This document shows, piece after piece, positions 30,719 to 40,381 of a DNA stretch of 64,000 bases. The DNA lies in NCBI RefSeq assembly GCF_030160395.1, contig NZ_BSOG01000002.1, positions 1 to 64,000 on the forward strand, given 5' to 3'. The notes below the pieces were generated by a model that ran no database searches, had not been told where the DNA came from, and was given only the letters and a program-made list of their open reading frames with translations. Source of the DNA: Chitinimonas prasina. Lineage in GTDB: Bacteria; Pseudomonadota; Gammaproteobacteria; Burkholderiales; Chitinimonadaceae. Position 1 is the stretch's first letter, and every line of letters starts with the position of its first letter. A program made the translations under genes and the position numbers.

Positions 30719-32236
30719 CTAACCTAAACCGGGTGTATTGGCCCGAATGGCGGTGCGCAAGGCCTCCAGCGCTTGATCGTAGTCGAATTCGGCAAGGGCG
30801 TGTCCAACATCCTCGCACGGGCGGCTACCGAAGCAGGCGGCGATATCAGCAGCCAGGCAGGCGAACAGCCGGTTGGCCTCACGGTCACTGTCTTCTATTA
30901 ACTGTAGCAGGCGATCCAACTGATCCTGCCATTGCGCCAATGGCCTTGTGGTGGTGTGGGCTGCGGCTATTGATGCAGGTAGCTTTTTTGCAGTTTGCGG
31001 CGCTGCGTGGCGCTTGGTGGGCAGCCCACCATCGGCCTGGCCCATCCAGCAATCAAAGATGAATCGGCTGCCCTGCGCGGGCAGGCTCTCCACCCGGATA
31101 TCGCCACCCATCAGGGTAATCAATTCCCGGCTGATGGAAAGTCCCAGCCCGGTTCCACCATAGCGGCGGGTGGTAGAGCCATCTGCCTGGGTAAAGGCCT
31201 TAAAGACCTTGCCTGCCTGTTCTTGTGTCATGCCTATGCCGGTGTCGCTTACCGTGCCCTGTATCTGGATACGCCCTGACTGCTGCGCCAATAATTCTAG
31301 CGTCAGTGCGACTTCTCCACGCTCGGTAAACTTGATGGCATTGCTGAGCAGATTGATGAGCACCTGGCCCAGGCGCAAAGGGTCGCCCAGTAGAACGCGG
31401 GGCAGGGTGTCGGACACCTGCAGCCGGTAAGCCAACCCCTTGTTCTCGGCCAGGTATTGCGTCACCACGCGTAGATGTTCCAGGACTTCCTGCAACTCGA
31501 ATGGCACTTGCTCAAGCCGGAATTGACCGGATTCGATCTTGGCGGAGTCCAGTATGCCGTTGATCAGGTTCAGCAAGGCGTCCCCGGCCTTGTGGATTTT
31601 CTCGATGTAGCTGCGCTGAGGCGCGGCCAGCTCGCCCTCTAGCGCCAGGTAAGACATGCCGATGATGGCGTTCAACGGCGTGCGTATCTCATGGCTCATA
31701 TTGGCCAGGAACATGGATTTGGCGGCGGTGGCCTGTTCTGCCTGGTTTCGGGCGTCATGCAGGGCCCAGGTCTGGCGGCGCTGTGCGGTGATGTCCATCC
31801 AGTAACCACTCCACACCATACTGCCATCCGCTTGCCTGAAGGGGTCGGCATAGGCGCGTACCCAGCGTGCGGCCCCAAACATGTCCAGGCTGTGCTCGTA
31901 CTCCAGCCCTATGCCCTGTTTGGCGGCGTGCAAGGCCTTCATTTTGCAGTTCCGGGCCTCTTCCGGTGGAACATTGCGCCAGCGGTTTCGGTGATCCGCC
32001 AGTATCTCGTGCGCTTCCACGCCCAGTATGTCGGCCACCTTGGGGCTGACATACAGATAGCGGCCTTCATCACCGATCAACTGGAACTGGAATACGGCCA
32101 TGGGTAATACAGCGTGGATGCGTTCCTGCTGTTGCCGCAACTGCCGTAGTTGTGACTGTTGGCGTTCACGCAGCCTGGCTATCCAGCCCATGGGCCGGCT
32201 GCTGGCCGGACTGAGGGCGTGGAGGAGCTTGCTCAT
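30719..32236 (-). CDS. PAS-containing sensor histidine kinase
   Basis: 505 residues, apparently soluble. A PAS domain with PAC occupies ~40-160 ([32 protein letters not shown] and [11 protein letters not shown]). HisKA His is near 180 in [15 protein letters not shown], and the ATPase shows [17 protein letters not shown] and [10 protein letters not shown]. There is no receiver or HPt, yet the chain still ends with the ~60-residue tail of the two hybrid kinases ([11 protein letters not shown]). Its ATG overlaps the stop of the REC-REC kinase at 32233 by 4 bp. Residues ~395-430 are a low-complexity linker. Confidence 0.9.
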   Translation of the reverse strand: MSKLLHALSPASSRPMGWIARLRERQQSQLRQLRQQQERIHAVLPMAVFQFQLIGDEGRYLYVSPKVADILGVEAHEILADHRNRWRNVPPEEARNCKMKALHAAKQGIGLEYEHSLDMFGAARWVRAYADPFRQADGSMVWSGYWMDITAQRRQTWALHDARNQAEQATAAKSMFLANMSHEIRTPLNAIIGMSYLALEGELAAPQRSYIEKIHKAGDALLNLINGILDSAKIESGQFRLEQVPFELQEVLEHLRVVTQYLAENKGLAYRLQVSDTLPRVLLGDPLRLGQVLINLLSNAIKFTERGEVALTLELLAQQSGRIQIQGTVSDTGIGMTQEQAGKVFKAFTQADGSTTRRYGGTGLGLSISRELITLMGGDIRVESLPAQGSRFIFDCWMGQADGGLPTKRHAAPQTAKKLPASIAAAHTTTRPLAQWQDQLDRLLQLIEDSDREANRLFACLAADIAACFGSRPCEDVGHALAEFDYDQALEALRTAIRANTPGLG

Positions 32237-33798
32237 GGGGTGCTGTTGCTGCCTGATGGTGCGGCGGGCAGGCTGAGTATCAGCGTGGTGCCGCCCGCAT
32301 CGTCGCTTTCAAATTGCAGCTCACCGTTCTGTGCCCTGGCGTAAAGCCGGGCCGAGTACGTGCCTATGCCGGTGCCACCTACCTTGCCCGCTGTGGCGTA
32401 TTTGTCGAAAAAGCGCTGCCTAAGTTCAGGCGGGATGGCACCGTGGTTGTGCAGGCTGAGCGTCAACCATTGTTCGTTCAGACCGAAACGGGCGGTGACA
32501 ACCCCGTTGTCGGGCGAGGCCTCGGCAGCATTACGCAGCAGATTGCCCAGCAGGCTGGCGGTCAGGCCACTGTCACCCAGCGCCCAATTGGCGTGGGCCG
32601 CATCGGCCGGGATTTGTATCCGTATGCCTTTAGCCAGAAAGCTGGTCTCGGTTTCCCGCGCGGCTTGGACCAGTATGTCGGCCAGGTCAAATGGCTGTGC
32701 CTGCAGCACAAAGGTGCCTGTTTCGATACGGAACAGATCCAGGGTGCGGTTGACCTGCTCTATGGCTTGCCGGGTCGCGTCGTTCGCTAGCCGGGCCAGC
32801 TCCCGCTGTCTGGGGCCGATGCCTGGGTCGTCCAGCAGGCATTCACTGGCCTGCAGCGCGGCGGTGAGCGGGTTTTTCAGATCATGCCTGCCCATGCGTT
32901 CCACCTCGTCACGCAAGTGGGCGTGCTCTGCCAGGGTGCTGGATTGCTCGGTAAGCTGAACCAGATGCTGAGCCAGCCTGAGATGCGTGCGCACCCTGGC
33001 GCGCAGCACGGTAGGGTGCGCTGGCTTGACTACATAGTCGACTGCGCCTAACTCCAACCCTTCGGCCACATCGCTGGGTTGATCACGCGCTGTCATGAAG
33101 ATGATGGGGATATGCCGGGTTGCTTCATCCTGTTTTAGGCGGCGACATACCTCGTGGCCATCCATGCCGGGCATCATCACATCCAGCAGTATCAGGTCGG
33201 GGGCTTGCTTGGCGACGATGTCCAAAGCTTTCTGGCCACTGATGGCTACCTTGATGCCGTAGTCTTGCTCCAGCAGGCCGGCGGTTACTTCAATATTGTC
33301 CTTGACGTCGTCAACGATCAGGATGGTTTTGCGCTTGCCATCCACATCCCGTGGCGGTAAACCCACCACTTCGGCGCGCTCGACTGGCGCCTGTGGTGGC
33401 AGTGCCTCGCCATCGATAAGTCGCTGGAAGCGCTGCCGAAATTGCTGGCTGGTGAAGGGCTTGACCAGATAGTCGCTGACACCTCGATGAAGGGCCGCCT
33501 TGATGCGATCACGAGTGGCGTCGGCGGTTAGCAACATGAAGGGTATACCAGCCGTGGGGGGATTGGTGCGTACCCATTCCAGCAACTGAAGGCCATCCAT
33601 GCCTGGCATGTTCCAGTCGCTGACTATGCAGGCAACAGGATGCTGCTGCAGTACAGAGATGGCTTCGCGACCATTGCTCGCCTGTTCCACTGCTTGATAG
33701 CCCAGTTCTGCCAGGATGCCCTTGATGGATTGCCGCAAGGTGGCATGGTCGTCCACTATCAAGATAAGGTTGTTGTGCGGCGATTCGTGAGGAGGCAT
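32233..33798 (-). CDS. REC-REC-histidine kinase, paralogue
   Basis: 521 residues, the same architecture as 29030-30607. CheY-like receiver one: [33 protein letters not shown] and [11 protein letters not shown]. Receiver two: [31 protein letters not shown]. Kinase: [22 protein letters not shown] and [21 protein letters not shown]; its G1 box is HNHGAIP, again with Asn in place of Asp. First gene of the six-gene signalling cluster. No clear ribosome-binding site at the ATG chosen. Confidence 0.9.
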   Translation of the reverse strand: MPPHESPHNNLILIVDDHATLRQSIKGILAELGYQAVEQASNGREAISVLQQHPVACIVSDWNMPGMDGLQLLEWVRTNPPTAGIPFMLLTADATRDRIKAALHRGVSDYLVKPFTSQQFRQRFQRLIDGEALPPQAPVERAEVVGLPPRDVDGKRKTILIVDDVKDNIEVTAGLLEQDYGIKVAISGQKALDIVAKQAPDLILLDVMMPGMDGHEVCRRLKQDEATRHIPIIFMTARDQPSDVAEGLELGAVDYVVKPAHPTVLRARVRTHLRLAQHLVQLTEQSSTLAEHAHLRDEVERMGRHDLKNPLTAALQASECLLDDPGIGPRQRELARLANDATRQAIEQVNRTLDLFRIETGTFVLQAQPFDLADILVQAARETETSFLAKGIRIQIPADAAHANWALGDSGLTASLLGNLLRNAAEASPDNGVVTARFGLNEQWLTLSLHNHGAIPPELRQRFFDKYATAGKVGGTGIGTYSARLYARAQNGELQFESDDAGGTTLILSLPAAPSGSNSTP

Positions 33799-33871
33799 GG
33801 ATCAATCTTGCAGGTGGGCACCATTTACATATAGCTCATATGCTGGCTGTCGCTGCAGGTGATATCCCATG

Positions 33872-33900
33872 AAAAAAGCCGCGAAATCTCGCGGCTTTTT
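33872..33900. terminator. Bidirectional intrinsic terminator
   Basis: AAAAAAGCCGCGA and TCGCGGCTTTTT pair around AATC. It has T-runs on both strands and ends the degV gene 22 bp away; the first kinase gene of the cluster starts beyond it. Confidence 0.88.
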
Positions 33901-33921
33901 GCCTTGTACCCGCAAAGGGGG

Positions 33922-34869
33922 CTAGTCGAAGCGCACTTCCTTCTCTGAGGCAAATGCCAGCGACAAGCCGCCCACGCCGATATTGACACAGGCTGTGCTG
34001 CTCATCTCGGACAGATAGACGTTGATGTTGCGGGGTCGGGCATCGGCAAGCAGGGCCACATAGCCCGGCATCTGCTCGACGACGGCAGGGTCGCCGCCGT
34101 AACTGACATTGACGGTGGGGGCCAGCAGGCCGCCATCGCGTATCAGCGTGCGGGCGGCCTCGAACAGCTTGTTACAGCCGGCCTCGAAGCCCCTTATCTT
34201 GCCAACGGGGTTGGTGTCGCCACGGTAGCCGCGCAATATGGGCTTGATGTCCAGCGCCGAGCCCAGTGCATAGGTGAGGAAACCCACGCTCTTGTCGCCG
34301 CGTCGGCGTGCCTGGCTATGCAATTGGCCCAGTTCGGACGGCACCAGAAAGGCCTGGGTGTGCTGGGTCAGTTTGTCCAGTTGGCGAATGATATCGAGGG
34401 TGGAGACATCGGCCGCGATCATGCGGGCGACTTCCGACACCACCAGGCCCTGGCCGGTGGCGACGTTGGCACTGTCAAACACCCTTAAAGAGAATGGCGC
34501 CTTGACGTTGGCTTGTTCGCGGATGGGCCGATAGTCGCTGAGAATGCGGAGCGAGGCATGGGTGGCATTCTCAAAGATCAGGCTACGGGTCTTCATCACC
34601 GTGATACAGAAGACGTAGTCGAACTCCAGTACCAGACGGCTAAGGAATAGGTCGCGGATCTCATCGGGGCTGAAGGGGCGGGTAGCGAACTCCGCGTCAC
34701 CATTTTCGGCTACCGATTTATAGAAATCCTGGGTTTCGTCCGGCAGGCGGTTGTCAACGAACTCGCCACCGGGGCCCTTGATGGAGACCGGCAGGATGAC
34801 GATGTGGTGCTTGTCGAGAAAACTACGTGGTAGGTCGCAGGCAGAGTCTGTGGCGATACCAATGCGCAT
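33922..34869 (-). CDS. DegV-family fatty-acid-binding protein
   Basis: About 315 residues. It begins MRIGIATDSACDLPRSFLDK, where TDSACDLP is the DegV signature, and carries the paired Rossmann-like lobes of the family. DegV/FakB proteins hold a fatty acid, and in Firmicutes deliver it to FakA kinase; no kinase is visible here, so the role in this organism is unclear. The ATG at 34869 is chosen; a longer frame reaches 34905. Ends at the strong terminator at 33872-33900. Confidence 0.85.
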   Translation of the reverse strand: MRIGIATDSACDLPRSFLDKHHIVILPVSIKGPGGEFVDNRLPDETQDFYKSVAENGDAEFATRPFSPDEIRDLFLSRLVLEFDYVFCITVMKTRSLIFENATHASLRILSDYRPIREQANVKAPFSLRVFDSANVATGQGLVVSEVARMIAADVSTLDIIRQLDKLTQHTQAFLVPSELGQLHSQARRRGDKSVGFLTYALGSALDIKPILRGYRGDTNPVGKIRGFEAGCNKLFEAARTLIRDGGLLAPTVNVSYGGDPAVVEQMPGYVALLADARPRNINVYLSEMSSTACVNIGVGGLSLAFASEKEVRFD

Positions 34870-35055
34870 AGGGGAGTGTCTCCGGTAGTTATTGCATCGG
34901 GCCATCTCCGTGACCTCGCCGCTAGGCTAGCAGATCGAGCAACTGCTCGAAATATTCAATACCATCTTTTACTGATAAAGGTGGGTAAACGACACACTTA
35001 TGCGATATTGTCAAGACAATGTCATTTCCTGAGGGCTGGGTTTCCCAGCCGGCGG

Positions 35056-36786
35056 CTATTGCTGAAACTGCAGGCTGGCCAGCCGCTGATACAGCGGGCT
35101 ACTTTGCAGTAAGTCGGCATGGCTGCCTATGGCACTGATACGGCCGCCATCCACCACCACGATGCGATCGGCGTGCAGCACGGTCGAGAGACGATGGGCA
35201 ATGATCAAGGTAGTGCGTCCCTGCATCAAGGTTTCGAGCGCCTGCTGCACCTTGCGCTCACTATGGCTGTCGAGCGCGCTGGTGGCTTCGTCCAGCAGCA
35301 ACAGGGGCCGATTGGCCAGGATGGCGCGGGCAATGGCGATGCGCTGGCGCTGCCCCCCTGACAGGCGTACACCGCGCTCACCCAGATTGGTGTGGTAGCC
35401 CTCTGGCAACTGTACGATGAATTCGCTGGCAAATGCCGCTTCACAGGCCTGCCGAACCTCATCCTCACTGGCGTCTGGCCGGCCATAGCGCACATTGTCC
35501 AGCACGCTCATGGCAAAGATTACGGCTTCTTGCGATACCAGGGCGATGCGCTGGCGTAGTTCGTGGATCCTGGCATCGCGTAGGTCGACGCCATCTATCC
35601 GTATGGCGCCCTGGGCGGGGTCGTAAAAACGCAGCAATAGCTGGAATACCGTGCTCTTGCCCGCGCCGGATGGCCCCACCAGGGCCACTTTCTCGCCCGG
35701 CGCTACCTGCAGGCTGAAATCCTGTAGGGCAGGCTGTTGCGGCCGGCTCGGATAGTTGAAGGTGACCGAGCCGAACACCACTTCGCCGGCGGAGGGCTGC
35801 GGCAATGGTACAGGCTGGGCCGGTTCGGCGATGTCCGGGCGGGTGGCCAGTAGTTCTACCAGGCGTTCCAGCGCCCCGGCGGCGCGTTGGATGTCGCCGA
35901 TGACTTCCGAGATGGTGGCTACTGCCCCTGCCACGATGACCGCATAGAAGACAAAGGCGGACAACTGGCCGGCGCTGATCTTGCCTGCCAGCACATCATG
36001 CCCGCCTACCCACAAGATGGCGGCAACGGCACCAAACACCAGCACCATCACCACCACAATCAAGCTGGCTCGCTGGCGTATGCGCTGCCGGCTGACGCCG
36101 AAGGTGGCCTCCACCCGGTCGGCAAAGGCCTGTCTGTCGCTACCCTCGTGACCATAGGCCTGCACGGTACGTATCTCGTGCACGGTTTCATCAATGACAT
36201 TGCTGACTTCGGCCACCTTGTCTTGCGCGGCACGGGCCAGTTTACGCACCCGCCGGCCAAACAGCAGGATAGGGGCCACTACCAGTGGCACCCCCACCAG
36301 TACCAGCAAGGTCAACTTGAGGCTGGTGATGGCCAGCATGACCAAGCCACCGACCAGCAGCAAGGCATTGCGCAAGGCCATGGAGGCCGATGAGCCAATA
36401 ACGGTCTCGATCTGGGTGGTATCGTTGGTAAGGCGCGAGATCACCTCGCCGGTACGGCCCGTCTCGAAGAAAGACGGTGGCAAGGTCAAGAGGTGATCGA
36501 ATACCTTGCGGCGCAGGTCGGCCGTGACGCGCTCACCCAGCCAGGAGACGAAGTAGAACCGGGCGTAGGTGGCGGCCGCCATGATGGCGATCAGGCCAAA
36601 CAGGGCCAGCAATATTTGATCAAGCAGGGCAGGGTTGCTGGCGACGAAGCCACGATCTATGACGGCCCGCAGCCCCTGGCCTACCAGCAGCATGCAAGCG
36701 GCAGCGAGCACCAGCGCCATGGCTGCATAGACGATGCGGGCTTTGTAGGGGGCCAGCAGCTGGCGTATCAAGGCGGCAGGTTGCAT
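35056..36786 (-). CDS. ABC transporter, fused permease-ATPase (exporter half)
   Basis: 576 residues. Six N-terminal helices (residues ~20-300) form an ABC type-1 exporter domain with the coupling region GRTGEVISRLTNDTTQIE. The ATPase has Walker A GPSGAGKST, Q-loop VSQEAVIFAMSVLDN, signature LSGGQRQRIAIARA, Walker B LLLLDEATSALD, and switch His in IIAHRLSTV. It resembles the MsbA-related exporters of proteobacteria and works as a homodimer in the inner membrane. The cargo is probably lipid or a hydrophobic compound. Confidence 0.93.
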   Translation of the reverse strand: MQPAALIRQLLAPYKARIVYAAMALVLAAACMLLVGQGLRAVIDRGFVASNPALLDQILLALFGLIAIMAAATYARFYFVSWLGERVTADLRRKVFDHLLTLPPSFFETGRTGEVISRLTNDTTQIETVIGSSASMALRNALLLVGGLVMLAITSLKLTLLVLVGVPLVVAPILLFGRRVRKLARAAQDKVAEVSNVIDETVHEIRTVQAYGHEGSDRQAFADRVEATFGVSRQRIRQRASLIVVVMVLVFGAVAAILWVGGHDVLAGKISAGQLSAFVFYAVIVAGAVATISEVIGDIQRAAGALERLVELLATRPDIAEPAQPVPLPQPSAGEVVFGSVTFNYPSRPQQPALQDFSLQVAPGEKVALVGPSGAGKSTVFQLLLRFYDPAQGAIRIDGVDLRDARIHELRQRIALVSQEAVIFAMSVLDNVRYGRPDASEDEVRQACEAAFASEFIVQLPEGYHTNLGERGVRLSGGQRQRIAIARAILANRPLLLLDEATSALDSHSERKVQQALETLMQGRTTLIIAHRLSTVLHADRIVVVDGGRISAIGSHADLLQSSPLYQRLASLQFQQ

Positions 36787-36807
36787 TGATGATTCCGGTA
36801 ATGAAAC

Positions 36808-36834
36808 GGCCCGACTGCCTTGGCAGATCGGGCC
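36808..36834 (-). terminator. Hairpin between the acyltransferase and ABC genes
   Basis: GGCCCGATCTGCC on one arm pairs with GGCAGTCGGGCC around a two-base loop, one bulge. It lies downstream of neither a T-rich tract nor far from the ABC start (36786), and could end the upstream gene. Confidence 0.5.
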
Positions 36835-36881
36835 TGGGATGAAAGGTTCAATTCGCCCGGCTTGGCTGCTGCGGGCTACGT

Positions 36882-38774
36882 TTATTTGCTGTTACCACGC
36901 AATGCCAGCACGCGTTGCTGCAGGTCCTCCACGCGGACCTCGGCAGCAGGCACGGGCTGGCTTGCGGCCAGGGTGATGCGCGACCAGAAGCGGCGGGGTA
37001 TCTTGACCATGGCGCTGCCATCCTTGCGGCTGAAGAAGCTACCCCACAGGCCGCGCAAGGCCATGGGCACCACCGGGGCGCCGCTGCGCTGGGCTAGCTC
37101 CTGCACCCCTGCCTTGAAGGTATTCAGTTCGCCATCAAAGGTGATCTTGCCCTCTGGGAAGATGCAAACCACCTCACCTTGGGAGAGGTATTCCTGCACT
37201 TTCATGAAGGCGCGTTCCTTCATGGCCGGGTCTTCCTTGGCCGGGGCTATGGGTACGGCGCCGGCAGTACGGAAAATGAAGTTGAGTACTGGCACCTTGA
37301 AGATGCGATGGTCCATGACAAAGCGTACCGGCCGCCGCACTGCGCCGCCTATGACCAGCGCATCCATGAAGCTCACATGGTTGCATACCAGGATGGCGGG
37401 GCCTTCTTCAGGGATGTTGTCCAGCCCCTCGTGCTTGACCCGGTACATGGTGTGGGTGGCTATCCATACCAGAAAGCGCATCAGGAACTCGGGTTGCAGG
37501 CCATAGACATACAGCGCGACCGGGATGTTCATGATGGCGACGATCAGCAGCAACTGCGGAATCGTTGCGCCGGCCTCCAGCACCAGTACGCTGACCACGG
37601 CCGACACCACCATAAAGCAGGAGTTGAGTATGTTATTGGCGGCAATGATGCGGGAACGGTATTCCGGCTCGCTGCGCATCTGGATCAAGGCATATAGCGG
37701 CACAATGAAGAAGCCGCCGAACACCCCGAGCAGGGTAATATCGGCCAGCAGGCGCCAATGACTTGCATCCTGCAGGAAGGCCAGCCAGCCCACCTGTGCA
37801 GCTGGGCTCATGGGGGCGGCGAAGTACAGGTCGATCCCGAATATACACATGCCTATGGAGCCAAAGGGCACCAGGCCGATTTCAACCTTGCGGCCCGACA
37901 AGGCTTCGCACAGGGCTGAGCCAGCCCCAACACCGATGGAAAACAGGGCGACCAGCAAGGTATAGACTTCGGCATTGCCGCCCAGCACATCCTTGGCATA
38001 GCTGGGTAGCTGGGTCAGGTAGACGGCACCGAAAAACCAGAACCAGGAAATCCCCATCAGCGAATGGAATACCGTGAGATTGCGGCGGCTCAATCGAATG
38101 ATGTGCCAGGTCTCGGTGAAGATATTCCAGTTGATCTTCAGGTTCTTGGCCTGCGGCGGTGCTGGTGGCATGGCGCGGCTGCTGAGGTAGCCCAGTACGG
38201 CAACGGCCACGCAGGCCGATGCGATGGCGCCAGCCATCAAGGAGGCATTCTCCTTATTGCTCTCGATAATCAGTGTGCCACCGATCTGGCCCAGCAGGAT
38301 GGCGATGAAGGTCCCCATCTCGATCAGGCCATTGCCACCCAGCAATTCACGCTCGTCGAGGTACTGCGGCAGTATGGAATACTTGAGTGGGCCAAACAGG
38401 GCTGAATGCACGCCCATCATGAACAGGCACACCATCAGGGTGGCTGCGCTTTGCAGGATGAAGCCGGCAGCGGCGACCGCCATGATGGCGATTTCCATCA
38501 GTTTGACAAAGCGTGCCAGTTGGGCCTTGTCGTAGCGTTCGGCCAACTGGCCGGCGGTGGCCGAGAACAGGAAGAAGGGCAGGATGAAGATGCCGGCGGC
38601 GGCATTGATGAGCGTGGCAGAGTTGATGCCGGCAAAGCCCAGGCCGAAGAAGGCGATCATCACCAGCATGGCATTCTTGAACAGATTGTCGTTGAACGCG
38701 CCCAGGAACTGGGTAATGAACAAGGGCAGGAATCGCCGTGTCTTGAACAGATCAAACTGATTGTTGTTATGCAT
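36882..38774 (-). CDS. MFS lysophospholipid transporter fused to acyltransferase
   Basis: About 630 residues. Residues ~1-400 form a 12-helix MFS carrier (RRFLPLFITQFLGAFNDNLFKNAML), matching LplT. Residues ~420-630 are a PlsC acyltransferase with NHVSFMDALVIGG (HxxxxD) and FPEGKITFDG. In E. coli LplT and the two-domain Aas enzyme re-acylate lysophospholipids; here the carrier and acyltransferase are joined, but the acyl-ACP synthetase part of Aas is missing. A GGAG precedes ATG 38774. It probably salvages lysophospholipids or acylates a flipped lipid in the inner membrane. Confidence 0.88.
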   Translation of the reverse strand: MHNNNQFDLFKTRRFLPLFITQFLGAFNDNLFKNAMLVMIAFFGLGFAGINSATLINAAAGIFILPFFLFSATAGQLAERYDKAQLARFVKLMEIAIMAVAAAGFILQSAATLMVCLFMMGVHSALFGPLKYSILPQYLDERELLGGNGLIEMGTFIAILLGQIGGTLIIESNKENASLMAGAIASACVAVAVLGYLSSRAMPPAPPQAKNLKINWNIFTETWHIIRLSRRNLTVFHSLMGISWFWFFGAVYLTQLPSYAKDVLGGNAEVYTLLVALFSIGVGAGSALCEALSGRKVEIGLVPFGSIGMCIFGIDLYFAAPMSPAAQVGWLAFLQDASHWRLLADITLLGVFGGFFIVPLYALIQMRSEPEYRSRIIAANNILNSCFMVVSAVVSVLVLEAGATIPQLLLIVAIMNIPVALYVYGLQPEFLMRFLVWIATHTMYRVKHEGLDNIPEEGPAILVCNHVSFMDALVIGGAVRRPVRFVMDHRIFKVPVLNFIFRTAGAVPIAPAKEDPAMKERAFMKVQEYLSQGEVVCIFPEGKITFDGELNTFKAGVQELAQRSGAPVVPMALRGLWGSFFSRKDGSAMVKIPRRFWSRITLAASQPVPAAEVRVEDLQQRVLALRGNSK

Positions 38775-38814
38775 GGATGCTCCGGTCAAGGTAGGGCACG
38801 TGTCTCTTTCCTGA

Positions 38815-39615
38815 TTATTCCAGCCGGATTACCTCACGGCTGCTCAAACTCTGCTGGGCCTGCAAAAATTCCGCAATCGATTCCACTGTGACCACGGCAA
38901 TCTTACCTGCCAGGCGCTTGTTCGTCGGGTGGTCGTCAAAGGCCACGTTCTCGTTGAACAGGCGTCCACCCAGGCGGCTGAAGGTACGCAGCCGGATGAT
39001 GCTGGGCTGATAGCCGCGCACTTTGAGCCATTCCTGTGCTACCTGTCTATTGTTCAGGCGCCCGGTATCATCCATCGCACCCGCCAGTGTCTCCAGCAGC
39101 CACTGATTGGAGTTCTGGTAGCGGGTGGAGAATGGGTAGGCCACCACATTGTAGCGGGCTTCATGCATGCGGCCAGGATGGCGCAAGCGCTCTGCCAGCC
39201 GGGCTTGCAGCGGTGCCGGCAGGGTCAGCAGCAGAGCCTCGTTCTCCACCACATCCAGAAAAACATTCCCCAGGCCCTCGTTATAGAGGCTGGAGCGGTC
39301 GCTATGGCACTCGTTGAGCTCATGCACCACCAGCCACTTACCTTGCGGGTGATCACGCCAGGCCAGCGCGGCATGAGAGTAACGCAGACCATACTTGCTC
39401 ATGTCGCGCCCCACCCGAGCAACGATGGCAACCTGCTGCTGGGTGGTTTCCAGCCGGGTACGTACCTTGAGTGCCAGCGACAGCGCATGCTGCAGCTGGT
39501 CGGGCCGCGCGGGCAGCTCGTCGCAACCGCGCCCCGCCTGCGCAGGTAGGGCCATCAGGCAGGTGGCGGTGAACAAGACTAAGGAGGTGGTGCAAGCTGG
39601 CCTGGTGAGACGCAT
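38815..39615 (-). CDS. DUF2145 family exported protein
   Basis: About 266 residues with a signal peptide (LVLFTATCLMALPAQAG). The core DMSKYGLRYSHAALAWRDHP and VVHELNECHSDRSSLYNEGL, with conserved His, Asp and Cys, fits DUF2145, which has a papain-like NlpC/P60-related look. The function is unknown. The start at 39615 follows GGAG. It lies after a small exported protein (39748-40149) that often accompanies DUF2145 genes. Confidence 0.82.
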   Translation of the reverse strand: MRLTRPACTTSLVLFTATCLMALPAQAGRGCDELPARPDQLQHALSLALKVRTRLETTQQQVAIVARVGRDMSKYGLRYSHAALAWRDHPQGKWLVVHELNECHSDRSSLYNEGLGNVFLDVVENEALLLTLPAPLQARLAERLRHPGRMHEARYNVVAYPFSTRYQNSNQWLLETLAGAMDDTGRLNNRQVAQEWLKVRGYQPSIIRLRTFSRLGGRLFNENVAFDDHPTNKRLAGKIAVVTVESIAEFLQAQQSLSSREVIRLE

Positions 39616-39747
39616 GCGGTGCTCCGTGTTTGGCAATACCATCGAGGCGGATAGCTACCAATAAAGCCTGTGCAGCACTTTAACGCAGGTGTTTGCAGCT
39701 GGCTCTCAGCGGTACGGCGGAGTCCGATGGTATTTTACTGGTGATGC

Positions 39748-40149
39748 TTATTGCACCTTGGATTGATGTAGCAGGGACTTGCCAACCTCATTGGGGATGA
39801 AGGCCACGGCTTTGCCGGATGCTATCAACGCGTGGCCGCTGGCATGGCTTGTGACCTTGATCGCTTGTCCTACGGCGACAGACGCGCCGCCTATGGCCTG
39901 GCCACTAAGCTTGACCACCACGCTGGCACCTTTGCCGGTCTGCCGCAACACCCAGACGACACCGTCACCCACCTTCTCGGCAGACTCCAGCACCAGCTCG
40001 GCACCCTCGGATACCACGACGGCGGAACCGCCGACGACGCTGGCTACACCCAGGGCAGATAAGGCTGAGCCTTCGGAAATATCGGCGGCAGCATGAGCGG
40101 GTAGGGCAAGCAGATTGCCAGCAAGCAGCAGGTAGAGCAGAGAGCGCAT
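39748..40149 (-). CDS. Small exported protein, partner of the DUF2145 gene
   Basis: 133 residues with a signal peptide (MRSLLYLLLAGNLLALPAHAA). The mature part is Ser/Gly/Val/Ala-rich with repeated VVVSEGAELVLESAEKVGDGVV-like segments and closes FIPNEVGKSLLHQSKV. I recall a Salmonella family (STM0539-like) ending in a similar FIPNE-GKxLLHxS motif. Role unknown, perhaps a surface or periplasmic assembly with the DUF2145 protein. GGAG precedes ATG 40149. Confidence 0.7.
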   Translation of the reverse strand: MRSLLYLLLAGNLLALPAHAAADISEGSALSALGVASVVGGSAVVVSEGAELVLESAEKVGDGVVWVLRQTGKGASVVVKLSGQAIGGASVAVGQAIKVTSHASGHALIASGKAVAFIPNEVGKSLLHQSKVQ

Positions 40150-40381
40150 GGTGTACTCCATCGTGTTTGATGTCGTCTGCATAAAGACGACGCGAGCGCA
40201 GAGTAGCAGGCATGCCGTTCTTTGCCTATGCGGCGGGAATAGTTGGCAGGCGGTGTTAGGCGTCGGCGGATGCCGACCAGACGCTTGCCAGCTTGGCTGC
40301 GTGCAATGCACTTAAGCTGGCGTACTATTGAGTAAGATCGTGAACAGGCTCCCTGGCTGGGGGCAAGCCCTCCACGCAGTG

